Assembly (NCBI GenBank): GCA_963969345.1
Contig: OZ017768.1
Location: 10,952,193-11,016,192 of the forward strand
DNA length: 64,000 bases
Reading direction: 5' to 3'
Source: Turbatrix aceti
Taxonomy: Eukaryota; Nematoda; Chromadorea; Rhabditida; Panagrolaimidae
Position numbers and translations under genes: made by a program. Below, piece after piece: positions 10,829-21,699 of the stretch. The notes under the pieces are model-generated. The model was not told the origin of the DNA and did not search any database. It saw only the letters and a list, made by a program, of their open reading frames with translations. Each line of letters starts with the position of its first letter. Within the stretch, counting starts at the first letter, position 1.

Positions 10829-11950
10829 CACAGATTTTAAAAAAAATCGGATTCTGTAGTTTTGGCTTCTGGAAGTTTTCGACAAAAATCAATGTCACGG
10901 GCTTTAATTATGAGAAAAAAAGCTGAAAATTTTTTTATGGGGGTTTTGAGGGACGGGGAACACGAAGTCGTATTCAGGTTTTTTTTTATCGTTACGGTAA
11001 GTGCCAATTTTAGGTTAAATTGTTTGGTTTTTTGGCCACCACAGGTTGGGTTTTCAGAGGTGAATACAGTGGCATAGCCTTTCTTTTTCCCCATGTTCTG
11101 ACGCCTCGAATGATGTACAACACAAAATTTGCCAGGTACCCTAAAGTTGTCATCCAAGGGATTTTATGGTGCGCACTCGAGAAAACGCGCGCAAAAATCC
11201 ACTTTTTCGCTTCGAGTGAGCGTGCGCGCGCATAAAAGAAGGCATGTTCAATAAAAGGCCCTGAAGCCAATTTTTGTTTTTTATGCTCGCGGTCACTTTG
11301 GTAAGCTTTGACATGTCCCAAATATCACCTTAAGCTAGTTGAGCTTTGTATCGGATAATTGTGCACAAAGTTAGTGTTTGAAAGTTTCATGTTTTTTCCA
11401 TGCCTGTTGCGGTGCCCAATATTGTCAGATAAAAAGCCTGAAAATCTAGAATCAATCTCTGGGACATGCTAAAGTCTACCAAAGTGACCGCGAGCATAAA
11501 AAACAAAAATTGGCTTCAGGGCCTTTTATTGAACATGCCTTCTTTTATGCGCGCGCACGCTCACTCGAAGCGAAAAAGTGGATTTTTGCGCGCGTTTTCT
11601 CGAGTGCGCACCATAAAATCCCTTGGATGACAACTTTAGGGTATCTGGCAAATTTTGTGTTATACATCATTCGAGGCGTCAGAACACGGGGAAAAAGATA
11701 GGCTATGCCAATGTATCCACCTCTGAAAACCCAACCTGTGGTGGCCAAAAAACCAAACAATTTAACCTAAAATTGGCACTTACCGTAACGATAAAAAAAA
11801 TCTGATTACGACTTCGTGTTCCCCGTCCCTCAAAACCCCCATAAAAAAATTTTCAGCTTTTTTTCTCATAATTAAAGCCCGTGACATTGATTTTTGTCGA
11901 AAACTTCCAGAAGCCAAAACTACAGAATCCGATTTTTTTAAAAATCTGTG
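10829..11950. mobile_element. 1.1-kb foldback (inverted-repeat) element
   Basis: Two nearly identical arms of about 490 bases, 10829-11319 and 11460-11950, face each other around a loop of about 140 bases. Both arms end in CACAGATTTT when read inward. Mirror-image open frames appear in both arms, which is a by-product of the symmetry and not evidence of coding. No transposase and no clear target duplication were seen. The GCGCGC-containing segments near 11220 and 11550 are part of the arms. Confidence 0.85.
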
Positions 11951-12106
11951 TTTGGCGGGAATAGAGGTTTTCAGAGGTGGGGAACAATTCTGGTTCAAAA
12001 AATAAAAAGTTGTAAAAAAGTCTTGTCCTCGTCTCCCCTTTGTTCCTAAATTCTGTCGTGGACTGTCTCTTAATCGTTTTTTATTGTTTTTCAGCTTCGG
12101 CTCAAG

Positions 12107-13370
12107 ATGCCTGCGTTGTCGCGTCGGTATCGGCGAGAGGTCATTGAGTTAACCTGCAAAATGGAACCCGCTGCCATCAAAGACGCCGTTCTATCGAGTA
12201 TCGAAATGACGGAAACCTTTTTGTATTTCATGGATGACAAGGAATTTGTCATCACATATGACGATGGCAAAATTGAGGTTAGTTCTTTTGGTATTTTTTG
12301 ACTGGACTGTATGCGTGTTTTTTAGATTGGAATTAACAACCACACCCCGGGTTTCGAAGTCGACAATGACAAGAATATCTTGTGGGCAGTGCCCTTCATT
12401 CGGAAGATCAAGATCGTGGGCTTACCTTGCTACGATTTTTTGGCAGCACTTCACAACTTTAACCGTGAGTTGAAAAAACTGCATTCAACTTTGTTTAGGA
12501 TTTTTTTTACAGATTTGCAGGAACTTGATCTGACTTTGTGTTGCCCTGCCTTCTACCAAATCGATGCATTCTGGAGACTCGTATTAATCGCCTCCAAAGT
12601 CTCTATGCATTTCAGAATGCTTACGTCTGCTGCTTGGAGATTTCGTGTGTTGCCAAAGGCTGATATCCTGAACATTACCTTTGATCGTATAACAAAGTGG
12701 AAGAAACCAAATATTGGTCTCCGAAGAGCAGACTACATAACGGTATGTTTTTTTTTTAAATTTTATTTCTTAAAAAAATTTCTTTTTTTGTTTTTTTGTC
12801 ATTTTTATTTTTGTTAATTTTTAGTACATGCTCAGCGTCTCGATTTTGAACGTTCCGAATCTGATTTTTGATTTCACAGAAGATCATGTCTGCTTACTAG
12901 ATTTTGTTTCTGGTTACGCGTTCGCCCGTCATCGACTTGACCTTGACAAAACTCGAACAATTTCAATCGAATTGTCATACTGGCAGGGTGAAGAATACCT
13001 TCTGCGCCTGCTTATCAACGTTCGAAGAATGGCATCTAAGCTGGAAGCTATCAATGTCATGTTCGTCACCCCGTACTACTCTCCACCCGGGACTACCGCA
13101 GCTCAACTTTTGGCACACAATACGAAACGGTTCACCGAAATGAGTAATTTCTTGCGCGACCTTATTCCTAACGATATCAAAGTTGTAATCAGGCACTGCT
13201 ATACGGTAGCTTCTTTCAACGCTACGGCGGAAGATTTGCGGATCATTTCTGAAGCGGGTTACGACGTTTTTCAACGATTTGAAGGTGACCGCTGCACAGC
13301 AAGCGCCACAATGCGTCAAACAGAGGTTGCCCCGAACATTGAATTCCATTTGTCTGTTGACTTTTGCTAA
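12107..13370 (+). CDS. Orphan protein, uncharacterised (361 residues)
   Basis: Four exons, 12107-12277, 12326-12464, 12513-12742 and 12825-13370, all in phase. I do not recognise the family. It is a soluble-looking protein with no signal peptide or membrane segment. A basic start (RRYRRE) is followed by a region with LQELDL-like leucine-rich character around residue 105, then alternating hydrophobic strands. The layout loosely recalls the lineage-specific F-box-associated families common in nematodes, but no F-box is evident, so that is only a guess. A splice acceptor (TTTTTCAG) lies 12 bases before the ATG, so the 5' UTR is spliced or trans-spliced. A damaged relative of exon 1 lies 1.7 kb upstream, suggesting a local gene family. 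Confidence 0.75.
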
Positions 13371-13618
13371 ATTCGAAAGTTTGATAATTTGCTGAGTTTA
13401 TGTTGTTCGTATTTTTTTACGTGGTATGAAATGAACGAGGTATGAAATGTGCTGATAATATATTTTGTATTTTGTTTATTTTTTTGACACTGATGTGAGT
13501 CAGAGTTAGCGTGACATCGATTCAAAGACATTTTTAAAGCTTTCGAAAGCAAAGCAATAGATACAATAATTGAAATCAGTAATCACCGTTGAAACAATTC
13601 TTCGGTTGATTCATTCAA

Positions 13619-14650
13619 TCAATAAACAGCGGACCCATCTGGGATATTATTGAAGACAGGTGCACCAAATGTATTTGTAAAAAGCTTCAGAGGAGGTCCG
13701 ACATTGTCGAGTTTAGCCAAATCCTCTACGTCAAGTTTGAAATCGAAAATGTTAAAGTTTTCTATCATGTTTTCTGGTGTAACGCTCTTCGGAATAGCCG
13801 CTATGCCGCGCTGGATGAGTTGTCTCAGAAGCACCTGTGCAGGTGTCTTGTGGTGTTTTGCTGCGATCGAAACAACGAATGGGTGGTCGAAGATATCGCT
13901 ATCAGGCGCATCAAAGACGTCTAGCTCGTCCGGATGTCCAGGAGCTCCGAAGGGTGAAAAAGTTGTCACCGTAATTCCATGTTTCTGACAGTAGGCGACT
14001 AGTTCATCCTGAGGCCAAAATACATGAATCTCAGTTTGAAGATTGTGGGGCTTGATTTTTGCATGAGTGCAGATAGCGTCAATTTGGCTTTTGTCAAAAT
14101 TGCTCAAGCCGATGGCTTTCACCTTTCCTGCGTTGTAGAGAGTTTCCATGAAACTCCAGGTTTCTAGAAGAGGAATTTCGTCTTCAAAAAGCTGTCCAGG
14201 TAAGCGATGGCTTTGGCGGACTGCTTCTACGTCTGATGCAATTTTGTGTAAAACAGGTATATGAAATAGATACAAATCAATGTAGTCAGTTCGAAGAGCC
14301 TTCAGCTGGCCTTCAAAAAGCTCTGCGACATCCGCTTCTTCGTCAGAAAATATCGAAAGCTTAGTCGTGATGAAAACATCTTCTCGCTTGAGTTTTCCAG
14401 CGTCATAGAATTCTTGTAGCACTTCTCCGATGATTGCCTCGTTCCGATAGAAACACGCGGTATCAATGTGTCTGTATCCGACGTCCAAAGCAATCCGAAG
14501 AAGTTCTCGCAGCTTCGAGGAGTCGGAATCCTAAATTAAGGTTGTACGTAAAAACGTTAAAATGAAACTTACAACAAAAAAGGTTCTGCACCCCAAAAGG
14601 GGCATTTCCAAGCCGTTGGACATGACAGCGGTCGGACAGTGGGTTGTCAT
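13619..14650 (-). CDS. Aldo-keto reductase
   Basis: Two exons, 14650-14573 and 14530-13619, separated by a 42-base intron (329 residues). Aldo-keto reductases are cytosolic NADPH-dependent carbonyl reductases with a TIM-barrel fold. The usual landmarks are visible: PLLG near the N terminus, then GYRHIDTACFYRNEAIIGE with the catalytic Asp and Tyr, the catalytic Lys in FITTKL, and the His in DLYLFHIP. Later come GLSNFDKSQI and the cofactor-binding IPKSVTPENMIEN near the C terminus. The LGCRTF segment replaces the common LG-x-GT, a small departure. Length is normal for the family, and the substrate cannot be told from the sequence. The gene is convergent with the orphan gene and divergent from the DUF229 gene. 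Confidence 0.93.
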
Positions 14651-14700
14651 ATTTCTGTTTTTTAGTGGTCGTTTGAAAAAAACTGGGTGTGTGCGGGAGT

Positions 14701-14707
14701 ATTTATA
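14701..14707 (-). promoter_or_regulatory. TATA box of the aldo-keto reductase gene
   Basis: TATAAAT on the minus strand, about 51-57 bases before the start codon, is correctly placed for a short 5' UTR. Confidence 0.55.
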
Positions 14708-14759
14708 GTCGCTCGCAAGCAAAATGTTTCTTGAACTCTTGTTGTTGTTGTTTTGGCAG

Positions 14760-15740
14760 AGAGCAAGCACGCCGAGCAACAGAAGCAGCTGGAACGAGTG
14801 CAAAAACAGCGTAAACATCGAAAAAATATCTTATTATCGTGCAGTCTGGAAACAAAACATGCTATTTTTTGCTCCCTTTGCGAAAATGTTCCCGATCCCA
14901 TCTTATTAGTAAATACTTTTTTCCGATGTTTGACCCTTTCAAAGGTGAATTCGGTAGGTATCGCTCTTAATGTTTTTTTGACGGACTTACGATTTACTTT
15001 TGTATTTGTCCTGGGGTACCTGTGCAAGGTACAGACCAGGGATTACTGTAATTCATCATGATTCACAGGGAAACATTGTACTTTTTGCAGTTTACAAATC
15101 ATTTGTGAACAAAAAATTTCAGACAACGTTGATGCATTGTGACGCTTGCTATGGAACGACCACCTCCTCCCTATCGTTGAACAATATCGTAACTCGTTTC
15201 AGAAAAAAAATCTGTAAATTATATGTTGTATGCAGCTAAACAGTGTCTGATAACAATTTTGAGCATGTTTATCCAATAAATCACTTTATTTACAAAACCA
15301 CGCCGTATTATGTGCCAAGATTTTGACAGGAGTAGTCTCAAGTTGACTATAATAAATTCGTATGAAGTAACAAACATCACATTGATAACTTTCAGCTAAG
15401 ACTAGCTTCAGCGACTAAATATGTCGTTTAAGGCAGAGAGATGAAGCTGTCTCAAATGTTTGATCAAAGCTGTGTCGATTATGCCAGTAAATTGTCTCAG
15501 TTTTAAACTTATTTGGTCCGTTATTTGCACTGTACCGGTTGTATACAACCCAAATCACTTTGAGATGACAATGAAGGGAATAATTATAACTGCATGTGTA
15601 CATGCAGTTAGCATGCAAATCTTGTGATCTTATTCTAAACTCCACAGCAGTTTTGTATTGCTTCGTATTCATTCTTTAGAAAAGCAGCTGGTCGGTCAGA
15701 GCACTGTGTCACATCGTTTCCTGCGTTATACGCTGAAGAA
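14760..15740. other. Divergent intergenic region between AKR and DUF229 genes
   Basis: No convincing gene. A frame at 14753-15061 is open but lacks an ATG and resembles no family. The stretch probably holds promoters for both flanking genes. Confidence 0.4.
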
Positions 15741-17730
15741 ATGCGTTGGAACATATCTACAAAACCGGCGATATTCCTGGGAGCTTGCACATGTGTGTTT
15801 CTGTTTATCACTAACACATTTATTGTGCGCGACTCTGACTCCTTTCAGATGTCTGGTGAGTGATACATCTCATGTGCATTTTTGTACGCAGTTTTTTTTA
15901 GGAATTTTGTCTATTCTCACTAAAGTTCAAACAAAAGAACTACTTCTTGACTACTGTCATCTGCCAAATCTTGATCCATGGGCGCCCGATTTGAAAAAGT
16001 ACATCGACTCTCGGTACGATCCGCTTAAGTCCTGCAAAGTTGAATTTACTCCGTTGTCAAATGTTGTCAATAATACTGTTATCATTCATCCTGACCTAGA
16101 GAAACAGAACTGCAGCTACCGGTGTGTACTGCGAAAGAACGACACAGAAAACACATTCGGCAACTGGAAACTGTTACTCAATGGATCAAAACCCGATTGT
16201 GACATTGTTCAAATCGAATGTCGAGATGCTGACAATAATGTGATCTACGAATACCTGCATGCTTTGATCTACCGTAATGAGTAAGTTTATATTTCTTCAT
16301 GTTTATTTCCAACTGATGTTCCAAATTTAGAAAAGTACTCCCGCCTCTGGACTCGCCCGACATGCCCAGCGTTCACATCCTGGTACTAGATGCGGTGTCT
16401 TCGTCCCAGTTCGACCGATCGATGACAAAAACCGCTAACTACCTTCGCGACAAGCTAGAGTCTCAACGGATGAAATACCTCAACAAAGTTGGCCTTAACA
16501 GCCGCACCAATGCTTACGCATTTTTGCTCGGCAAGTTAGGCGAACTCATACCAAGTTCACCAATCTCAGTGGGGTATCCAATTGATTGGGCAGAGGAACC
16601 CTGTTATAAGTACCTGGACGACGAGCAGTACATTGGATTTCGGTTCAGAGACGCAGGATACGTGACTATGATAGCCGAAGACTACGGCTCCGGAATATTC
16701 AATTGGCCAGACTGCGTCGGATTCAACAACACGTTTGTAAATCATTACATGCGACCATATCAAATTTTTTTCAATGAAACAGAGTTCGACGACATTCTGC
16801 ACAAACATCAGTGTGTAGAGCACGCCCATCGTACTGTGGAATACATTGAGAATTTTTTGGAAACTTACTCTGATCGTCCAAGTTTTACCGTCAGTTGGTT
16901 CACCGATTTAGCACATGACGACTTCAATGGGCTCTATCACATGGACGAATATTTTTACCGGTTTTTCCAGAGAAACGAAAAGCATTGGAATAATTCCTAC
17001 GTTATCATCATGGCCGATCATGGATTCCGATCAACATCAGTCGTATATACAAAAACTGGAACCTTTGAGGATAATAATCCAATGCTCTGGATTTCGGTTC
17101 CTCAAAACCGTAGAAAACGTGGAGTGCTCGATCAACTTCGAGAGAATTCAAACAAGCTTATCACCCATTTTGACGTCTACGCTACCCTAGTCAATTTAGT
17201 TAACGTAAGCTTTTGTTTTTAGTTGAAATGAACTAAAGACCGTATTTTAGCCCCATCGTCCTACGCATTCCAACCTCACGATCTACGGCGAAGACCTCTT
17301 TGGTCCACTACGCGAGCCTCGAACATGCGATCGTCTGCGGATACCGATGCAGTACTGTATTTGCAACTTTAGCAAAACCAAGTTGCCCAAAAATGACCCA
17401 ATTGCTGTCAGCATTGCAAACGAATGTGTTCAGAGAATCAATCAAGAACTCGAAAATAACGTCGAAGCAAATTCGAGCTGCGCCAGGTTGTCGCTTGACA
17501 CCAAAGTGAAGGTATCGGCTGAAAGTTTTACCGGAAAGGAAAGCAAGAGTGTTTTACGGGTTTTCTGGTCGACGACACCAGGAACCGGCGAATTTAGCGC
17601 GTTTGCTGTCAAGGAAAAAAACGGGACCATGAACATAATATCAACAAGATTTCCTCGAAGCACTCTTTATGGAAAAGAAGCAAAATGTATCGAACACTCG
17701 TTGGTGCGATCTTACTGTTTTTGTAATTAA
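15741..17730 (+). CDS. DUF229 (PF02995-type) sulfatase-like membrane protein
   Basis: Four exons, 15741-15855, 15902-16280, 16331-17204 and 17251-17730, in phase (615 residues). The N terminus reads MRWNISTKPAIF, then a hydrophobic run of about 20 residues and a charged stretch, which makes a type II membrane anchor with a lumenal or extracellular catalytic domain. The domain belongs to the alkaline-phosphatase-like fold. It has HILVLDAVSSSQFDR where other members have D-S-x-S-R, a conserved DLAHDD region, and the metal-binding IIMADHGFRS. Cysteines and several N-x-S/T sites suit a secretory protein. DUF229 genes are expanded in nematodes and their substrates are mostly unknown. Introns are 46-50 bases. 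The active-site serine region (DAVSSS) is slightly atypical, so activity is uncertain. Confidence 0.88.
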
Positions 17731-17736
17731 GTGTAG

Positions 17737-17742
17737 AATAAA
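17737..17742 (+). terminator. Poly(A) signal AATAAA of the DUF229 gene
   Basis: It lies seven bases after the stop codon, so the 3' UTR must be very short. Confidence 0.5.
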
Positions 17743-17829
17743 CTATTTGTAAAAACAGTAAAATATTTAAAGAAAAATCGTCCGCTAGATACACATACAT
17801 AAGAACGGTATAACACACCACACCAAAAA

Positions 17830-18032
17830 CACGTCCCGTCCCCTGTAAGAGCTGCGAACTCAGGGTGCACGTATCGCAAAGACATCCGTTCCGGATGGGC
17901 CCCTCTACGTACGAGTCGCCATCATCATCTTCATCACCTTCTGACTGTTCATTGTAGTGTTGTATGTATGATATGGTGCGTACGAGTTAGAGAATAAATG
18001 AATAAATGAAAATGAAGAACGGTATATTAATT
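17830..18032 (+). repeat. Possible 3' end of a truncated non-LTR retrotransposon
   Basis: The block ends in an AATAAATGAATAAATGAAAATGAA tail preceded by GTTGTATGTATGATAT. A diverged match with the same order of motifs occurs at 30885-30960. Simple (AATGAA)-type tails of this sort close many non-LTR elements. No reverse transcriptase is present, so this would be a 5'-truncated copy. Confidence 0.45.
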
Positions 18033-18221
18033 GTATCTGTAGAGCTTAGTAACATTATTTTTGTTCTGTTTTTTATTGTCGAGTTTTTTTCAACACTAGT
18101 GCTGGTTAACGTGTCGCAACGCTTGTGGTCCGACTTACACAACGTCTGAACTTACATTTAGTAGAAGATACACCAACTACGTACCAATACAGTTTATTTT
18201 ACCAAACACACAAAAACACAC

Positions 18222-18521
18222 ATGATGGCACTAATGGATACAAAAAGGGGAGAAGCCTATACAACAATAACAGGGTCAGAACAATTCAAACATTGTCCCA
18301 TAAGCAAGCGAAACGGAGACTGCGTTCCCAGCGATAAGTCTTGTGGGAAGTGTGAATGCCGCTTGCGGGGAACGGCATCGGAGCTTGCATTCTGTGGGAA
18401 CAATTTCCCACTGGATGTCAATAGTCGTAAGATAGACGTACAATTTATTCAAGAGCACACAAATTGGGGGAGACGTACAGGAGCAACTGACTACCCGGAG
18501 TTTGATTGCGTGTTAGTCTAA
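18222..18521 (+). CDS. Small cysteine-rich open frame, hypothetical
   Basis: A 99-residue ATG-started frame with seven cysteines, most in the stretch HCPISKRNGDC...SCGKCEC. It has no signal peptide and I recognise no family. It could be a genuine small gene, the last exon of a gene whose other exons I missed, or chance. It sits alone between the DUF229 gene and the GPCR and is more GC-rich than its surroundings. Confidence 0.3.
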   Translation: MMALMDTKRGEAYTTITGSEQFKHCPISKRNGDCVPSDKSCGKCECRLRGTASELAFCGNNFPLDVNSRKIDVQFIQEHTNWGRRTGATDYPEFDCVLV

Positions 18522-18529
18522 GTCTATGC

Positions 18530-19088
18530 AAAAATGAAGTCTAATCATTTGCATCGCTTCGCGACACATTCTTTATGGATACGAAAAGTTGTCCATCCTT
18601 GGGACTAAGCTTTTTTTCTGGTGTTATTATACATATATTTTTAGGGACAAAATATTATATTCGGGTAAATGTCAAAAATTTGCAACAAATAACTAATTTT
18701 TAAAATTTTTATTCAAGTTCCTTAACCCCTGAACTACGATGTTTGATGACACATTAGGAAGTAGCATAGTTTCAGACGTCTTATGTTAAATGCGTTCTAC
18801 CTTTTTTATCTATGCCGCGACGTCAGCATGCCTAGACTATATCCTCGTCTGGCATGGTTTAGAAATTTGTACTTCTTTACTATGTACATAATCCGGTATT
18901 CGAAACACAGTGATATATTAATAACAACATAATACTGACACACGCACAAAATCTTTTTTTGTATTTGTAATCAAAAATGAGATAAAGGCATCTGACGAAA
19001 GATGGATGATATTATCTGGTGTGCACGCATTATACTTCCAAATCTGCTCCCGTTTGATGATGAAAGTGAGGCAATCGGTCGGCTTTGC
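18530..19088. other. AT-rich gap downstream of the first GPCR
   Basis: No gene, tRNA or repeat was seen. It is probably the 3' flank of the receptor gene on the minus strand. Confidence 0.4.
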
Positions 19089-21646
19089 TTACAGCAAAAT
19101 GACCTGGGTCTCGTCGTCGAGGACCATGGTTGGCGCTTCTGTTTCGACGGCGTAGATCACCATGGCATTGGTTGTCGGTGGAGAAAGAGCAGCTGCAGCG
19201 TGTGTGGTCTTGTTAGGCTGGCCGCCTCCGGAGGGGTTGACAACGTTCAGGTAGGGGTTCTTTACGTCGATTTCCGGTAGGCTGATTCTGAAAAAATTTG
19301 TTAGCATGCAAGAAAGAAGATTTACTAGGCAGGGAGGAAGATTATGAAGGAAACACAGAACGCCGACAAAATGTGGTTTTTGAATGCGTGACACGGTAAT
19401 TTGGTCCGTGAAAACAAATTGTCTGCTATGACGTTTTTTCTGCAGAGTGGCAACAAAAGAAACGATTAAAAAACAATCTGGCAGGGTAGGGTTTATGAAA
19501 CAATAAAAGAATCCGGCATCTGGCACATCGCCTACATCCAACCTGCTTGCAGCGGATTATAAAATAAGTGAGTCATGAATCAGCATTTTTGATCTTTGAA
19601 AATTTCAATTAACAAAATAGGTTTTTTTTCATTTCTAGATGTTTTTTAGATTCAGCGAACCAAAAAATGGACTAATTGTACGATTCTTGATTTTCTTATT
19701 AAATTCGGTTTGCGCACGTACCTTTTCTTTGACTGAACAACAATATTCTCAGAAGACAACCGGTGGTCCAGAATGGCACTAAACTGAGTTGAGTACCTCT
19801 TTTTCAGTGTACCAAATCCACTGTCTGGAATAAGAAGTGTATTGTGGTAGGATGAGATACGGGGTGGCATAGACATGCCCCTGAGGCGCCGAATCACGCG
19901 GTCAACCGTAGCAATGAGTTCCGCACGAAAGCGCTCCGAGAGAATTCCGTAGAGAATGGGATTTATGCAGCTGTTTGCGTAGCCCAAGACTTGGGCAATG
20001 GATTGAATGACAACGAGTAGGCGAGTGTCGTGCTCCCAAAAACATAGTTGAGGGTAGTTTAGACCACGTATGAAAAACCGGATATTTTGGGGTAGCCAGC
20101 AAATGCCAAATGTCAGAATTACGACAAACACCATTCGGGTGGCGTGACGTTTGATCCTAAAACAGGGTTAGGGAAGTTTAGAGATATGTAGAGGTATTGT
20201 ATAAACATGTTTTTTATGCCATGAAATTTGCGATCTTATTTCACTCTGTAGAACGAGTGTTAAAATTTTGACTTTTCTTTTGAAATCGCAAAACATGACT
20301 GGGGTTTGAATCCTGTCAGTAGCCCAAGTTTTTTAATGACTTTTTTAATACTGAGGCAAATTTTGATATTTAGAACACCGTAAACGGACACCTACTTTTG
20401 TGAACTCTTGGACTTGACAATCTTGTGCTTCCAAATCCTCCTAACTAGCAGCAAATAACAGATTGTAGACAGTGTTAGGGGCAAGATGTAAGTCGTGAGG
20501 TTAAATCCCCAGTAGAACATCCTTGCATCTCCGAGGCTGGATTCTTCGGTTGCAATTGTGAGTGAATCCACGCAGATTTGCACTGTTTGACCCTGCAAAC
20601 GAAAAATGTTTTGAAATTTGAAAAGCCATACTGTTTGACATACCCTGTTCTCAAAAGCCAGTACTCCGACATCCTTCATCTGTCGAAGGTTTATGATCAT
20701 GGGCACGAACCAAAGCAACGCGCATGCGTAAAACACATTTCGACCTTTGCGAACGTATTTTGACTGCGTTGGGCAGGATACAGCCTAAAAAACAAAATCA
20801 AGTTTTTGGATTTTTTGAAAACGATTTTTACCATGTATCTATCGTAAGACAGAAGAACCAGCGTCCAGACAGAAACATTACATGTCAGATACTGTAAGCT
20901 GACTGTCGTATAACAAAGTGTTTCGCTAAAGTCCCACATAAAGAGGTAGACATAAGCGGATATCGGCGGACATGCAATCAGGAATAACAAATCTGCCAAA
21001 GCGAGATTTGCGATTAATATGTGAGTGCTGAAATGGAAATGGTTTTACATATGTCAGTTGCGGTTTAGCTACCCTAGAAAACAGGAAAACAAAAAGTGCA
21101 TATCCTTTTTGAGGAGTGATTCCGGAAAAATATTTTGTAATGTGATTTATGAATTAAAATTTAATATTACGGTAGAAATTATCCAAAACAAAGTGTTTGT
21201 TGTTTGATCAGCAAATGAAAGACATTCAGTGTTTCCCCCGCAATGACATTCGGTTTATATTACCATGAGTCAGAGATACGGCGAATGCCATAAAAGGTGG
21301 CATTGGCCTTTTTGCGAAGCGTAATAATTCAATCCGTTGTTTCCGGATCGGTTTGCAGATTTTTTTTAATTTGTGTAAAAAATAGATTTTTTGCATAAAG
21401 ACATGCCAAAAATGTCACACGTATTATTTTTACAAACCTGTCTTGCATAGATTTGTTAACTGCAATGGCAAATAACACTATCAAATTTCCAATAATACCG
21501 ATGACGGTTATCATAATAAATATAATTGCTATAATGACTGTATATTCCATTTTTTGCTGTTTTCGGGCAGTCAAGTTGGTGTTATTCAGGAGAATGATTT
21601 GTTTGTGTGTAGGCAAAAAAAATGAAGACTGGGCTGAAACAGACAT
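19089..21646 (-). CDS. Rhodopsin-family peptide GPCR, allatostatin-A/galanin receptor-like
   Basis: Six exons, 21646-21438, 21027-20832, 20784-20644, 20592-20396, 20156-19722 and 19287-19089, all in phase (458 residues). Seven membrane spans can be placed. Span 1 has GNLIVLFAI. Span 2 has NLALADLLFL. Span 3 ends in SYDRYMAVSCP, a DRY motif. Span 6 has FGICWLPQNIRFF, and span 7 has NSCINPILYG. NLT and NNT sites lie in the short extracellular N terminus, and two Cys (before span 3 and in loop 2) can form the usual bridge. The span 6-7 region and the FLSD-like GILSERFR helix 8 look most like allatostatin-A and galanin receptors. The ligand is an inference. The tail is long and ends in an acidic TMVLDDETQVILL. 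The first intron (410 bases) is much longer than the others. Confidence 0.88.
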
Positions 21647-21699
21647 GATTTATAAAAATGAAAAATTAATATGATATCACGATAAAGGAAAAAATACCG

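Noticed and set aside
11010..11321. Mirror open frames of about 100 residues in both arms of the 11-kb palindrome
   Set aside because: They are the same sequence read from both arms, lack any domain, and exist because the arms are inverted copies.
14753..15061. 102-codon frame between the AKR and DUF229 genes
   Set aside because: Starts at TTG with no ATG, shows no domain, and lies in a divergent promoter region.
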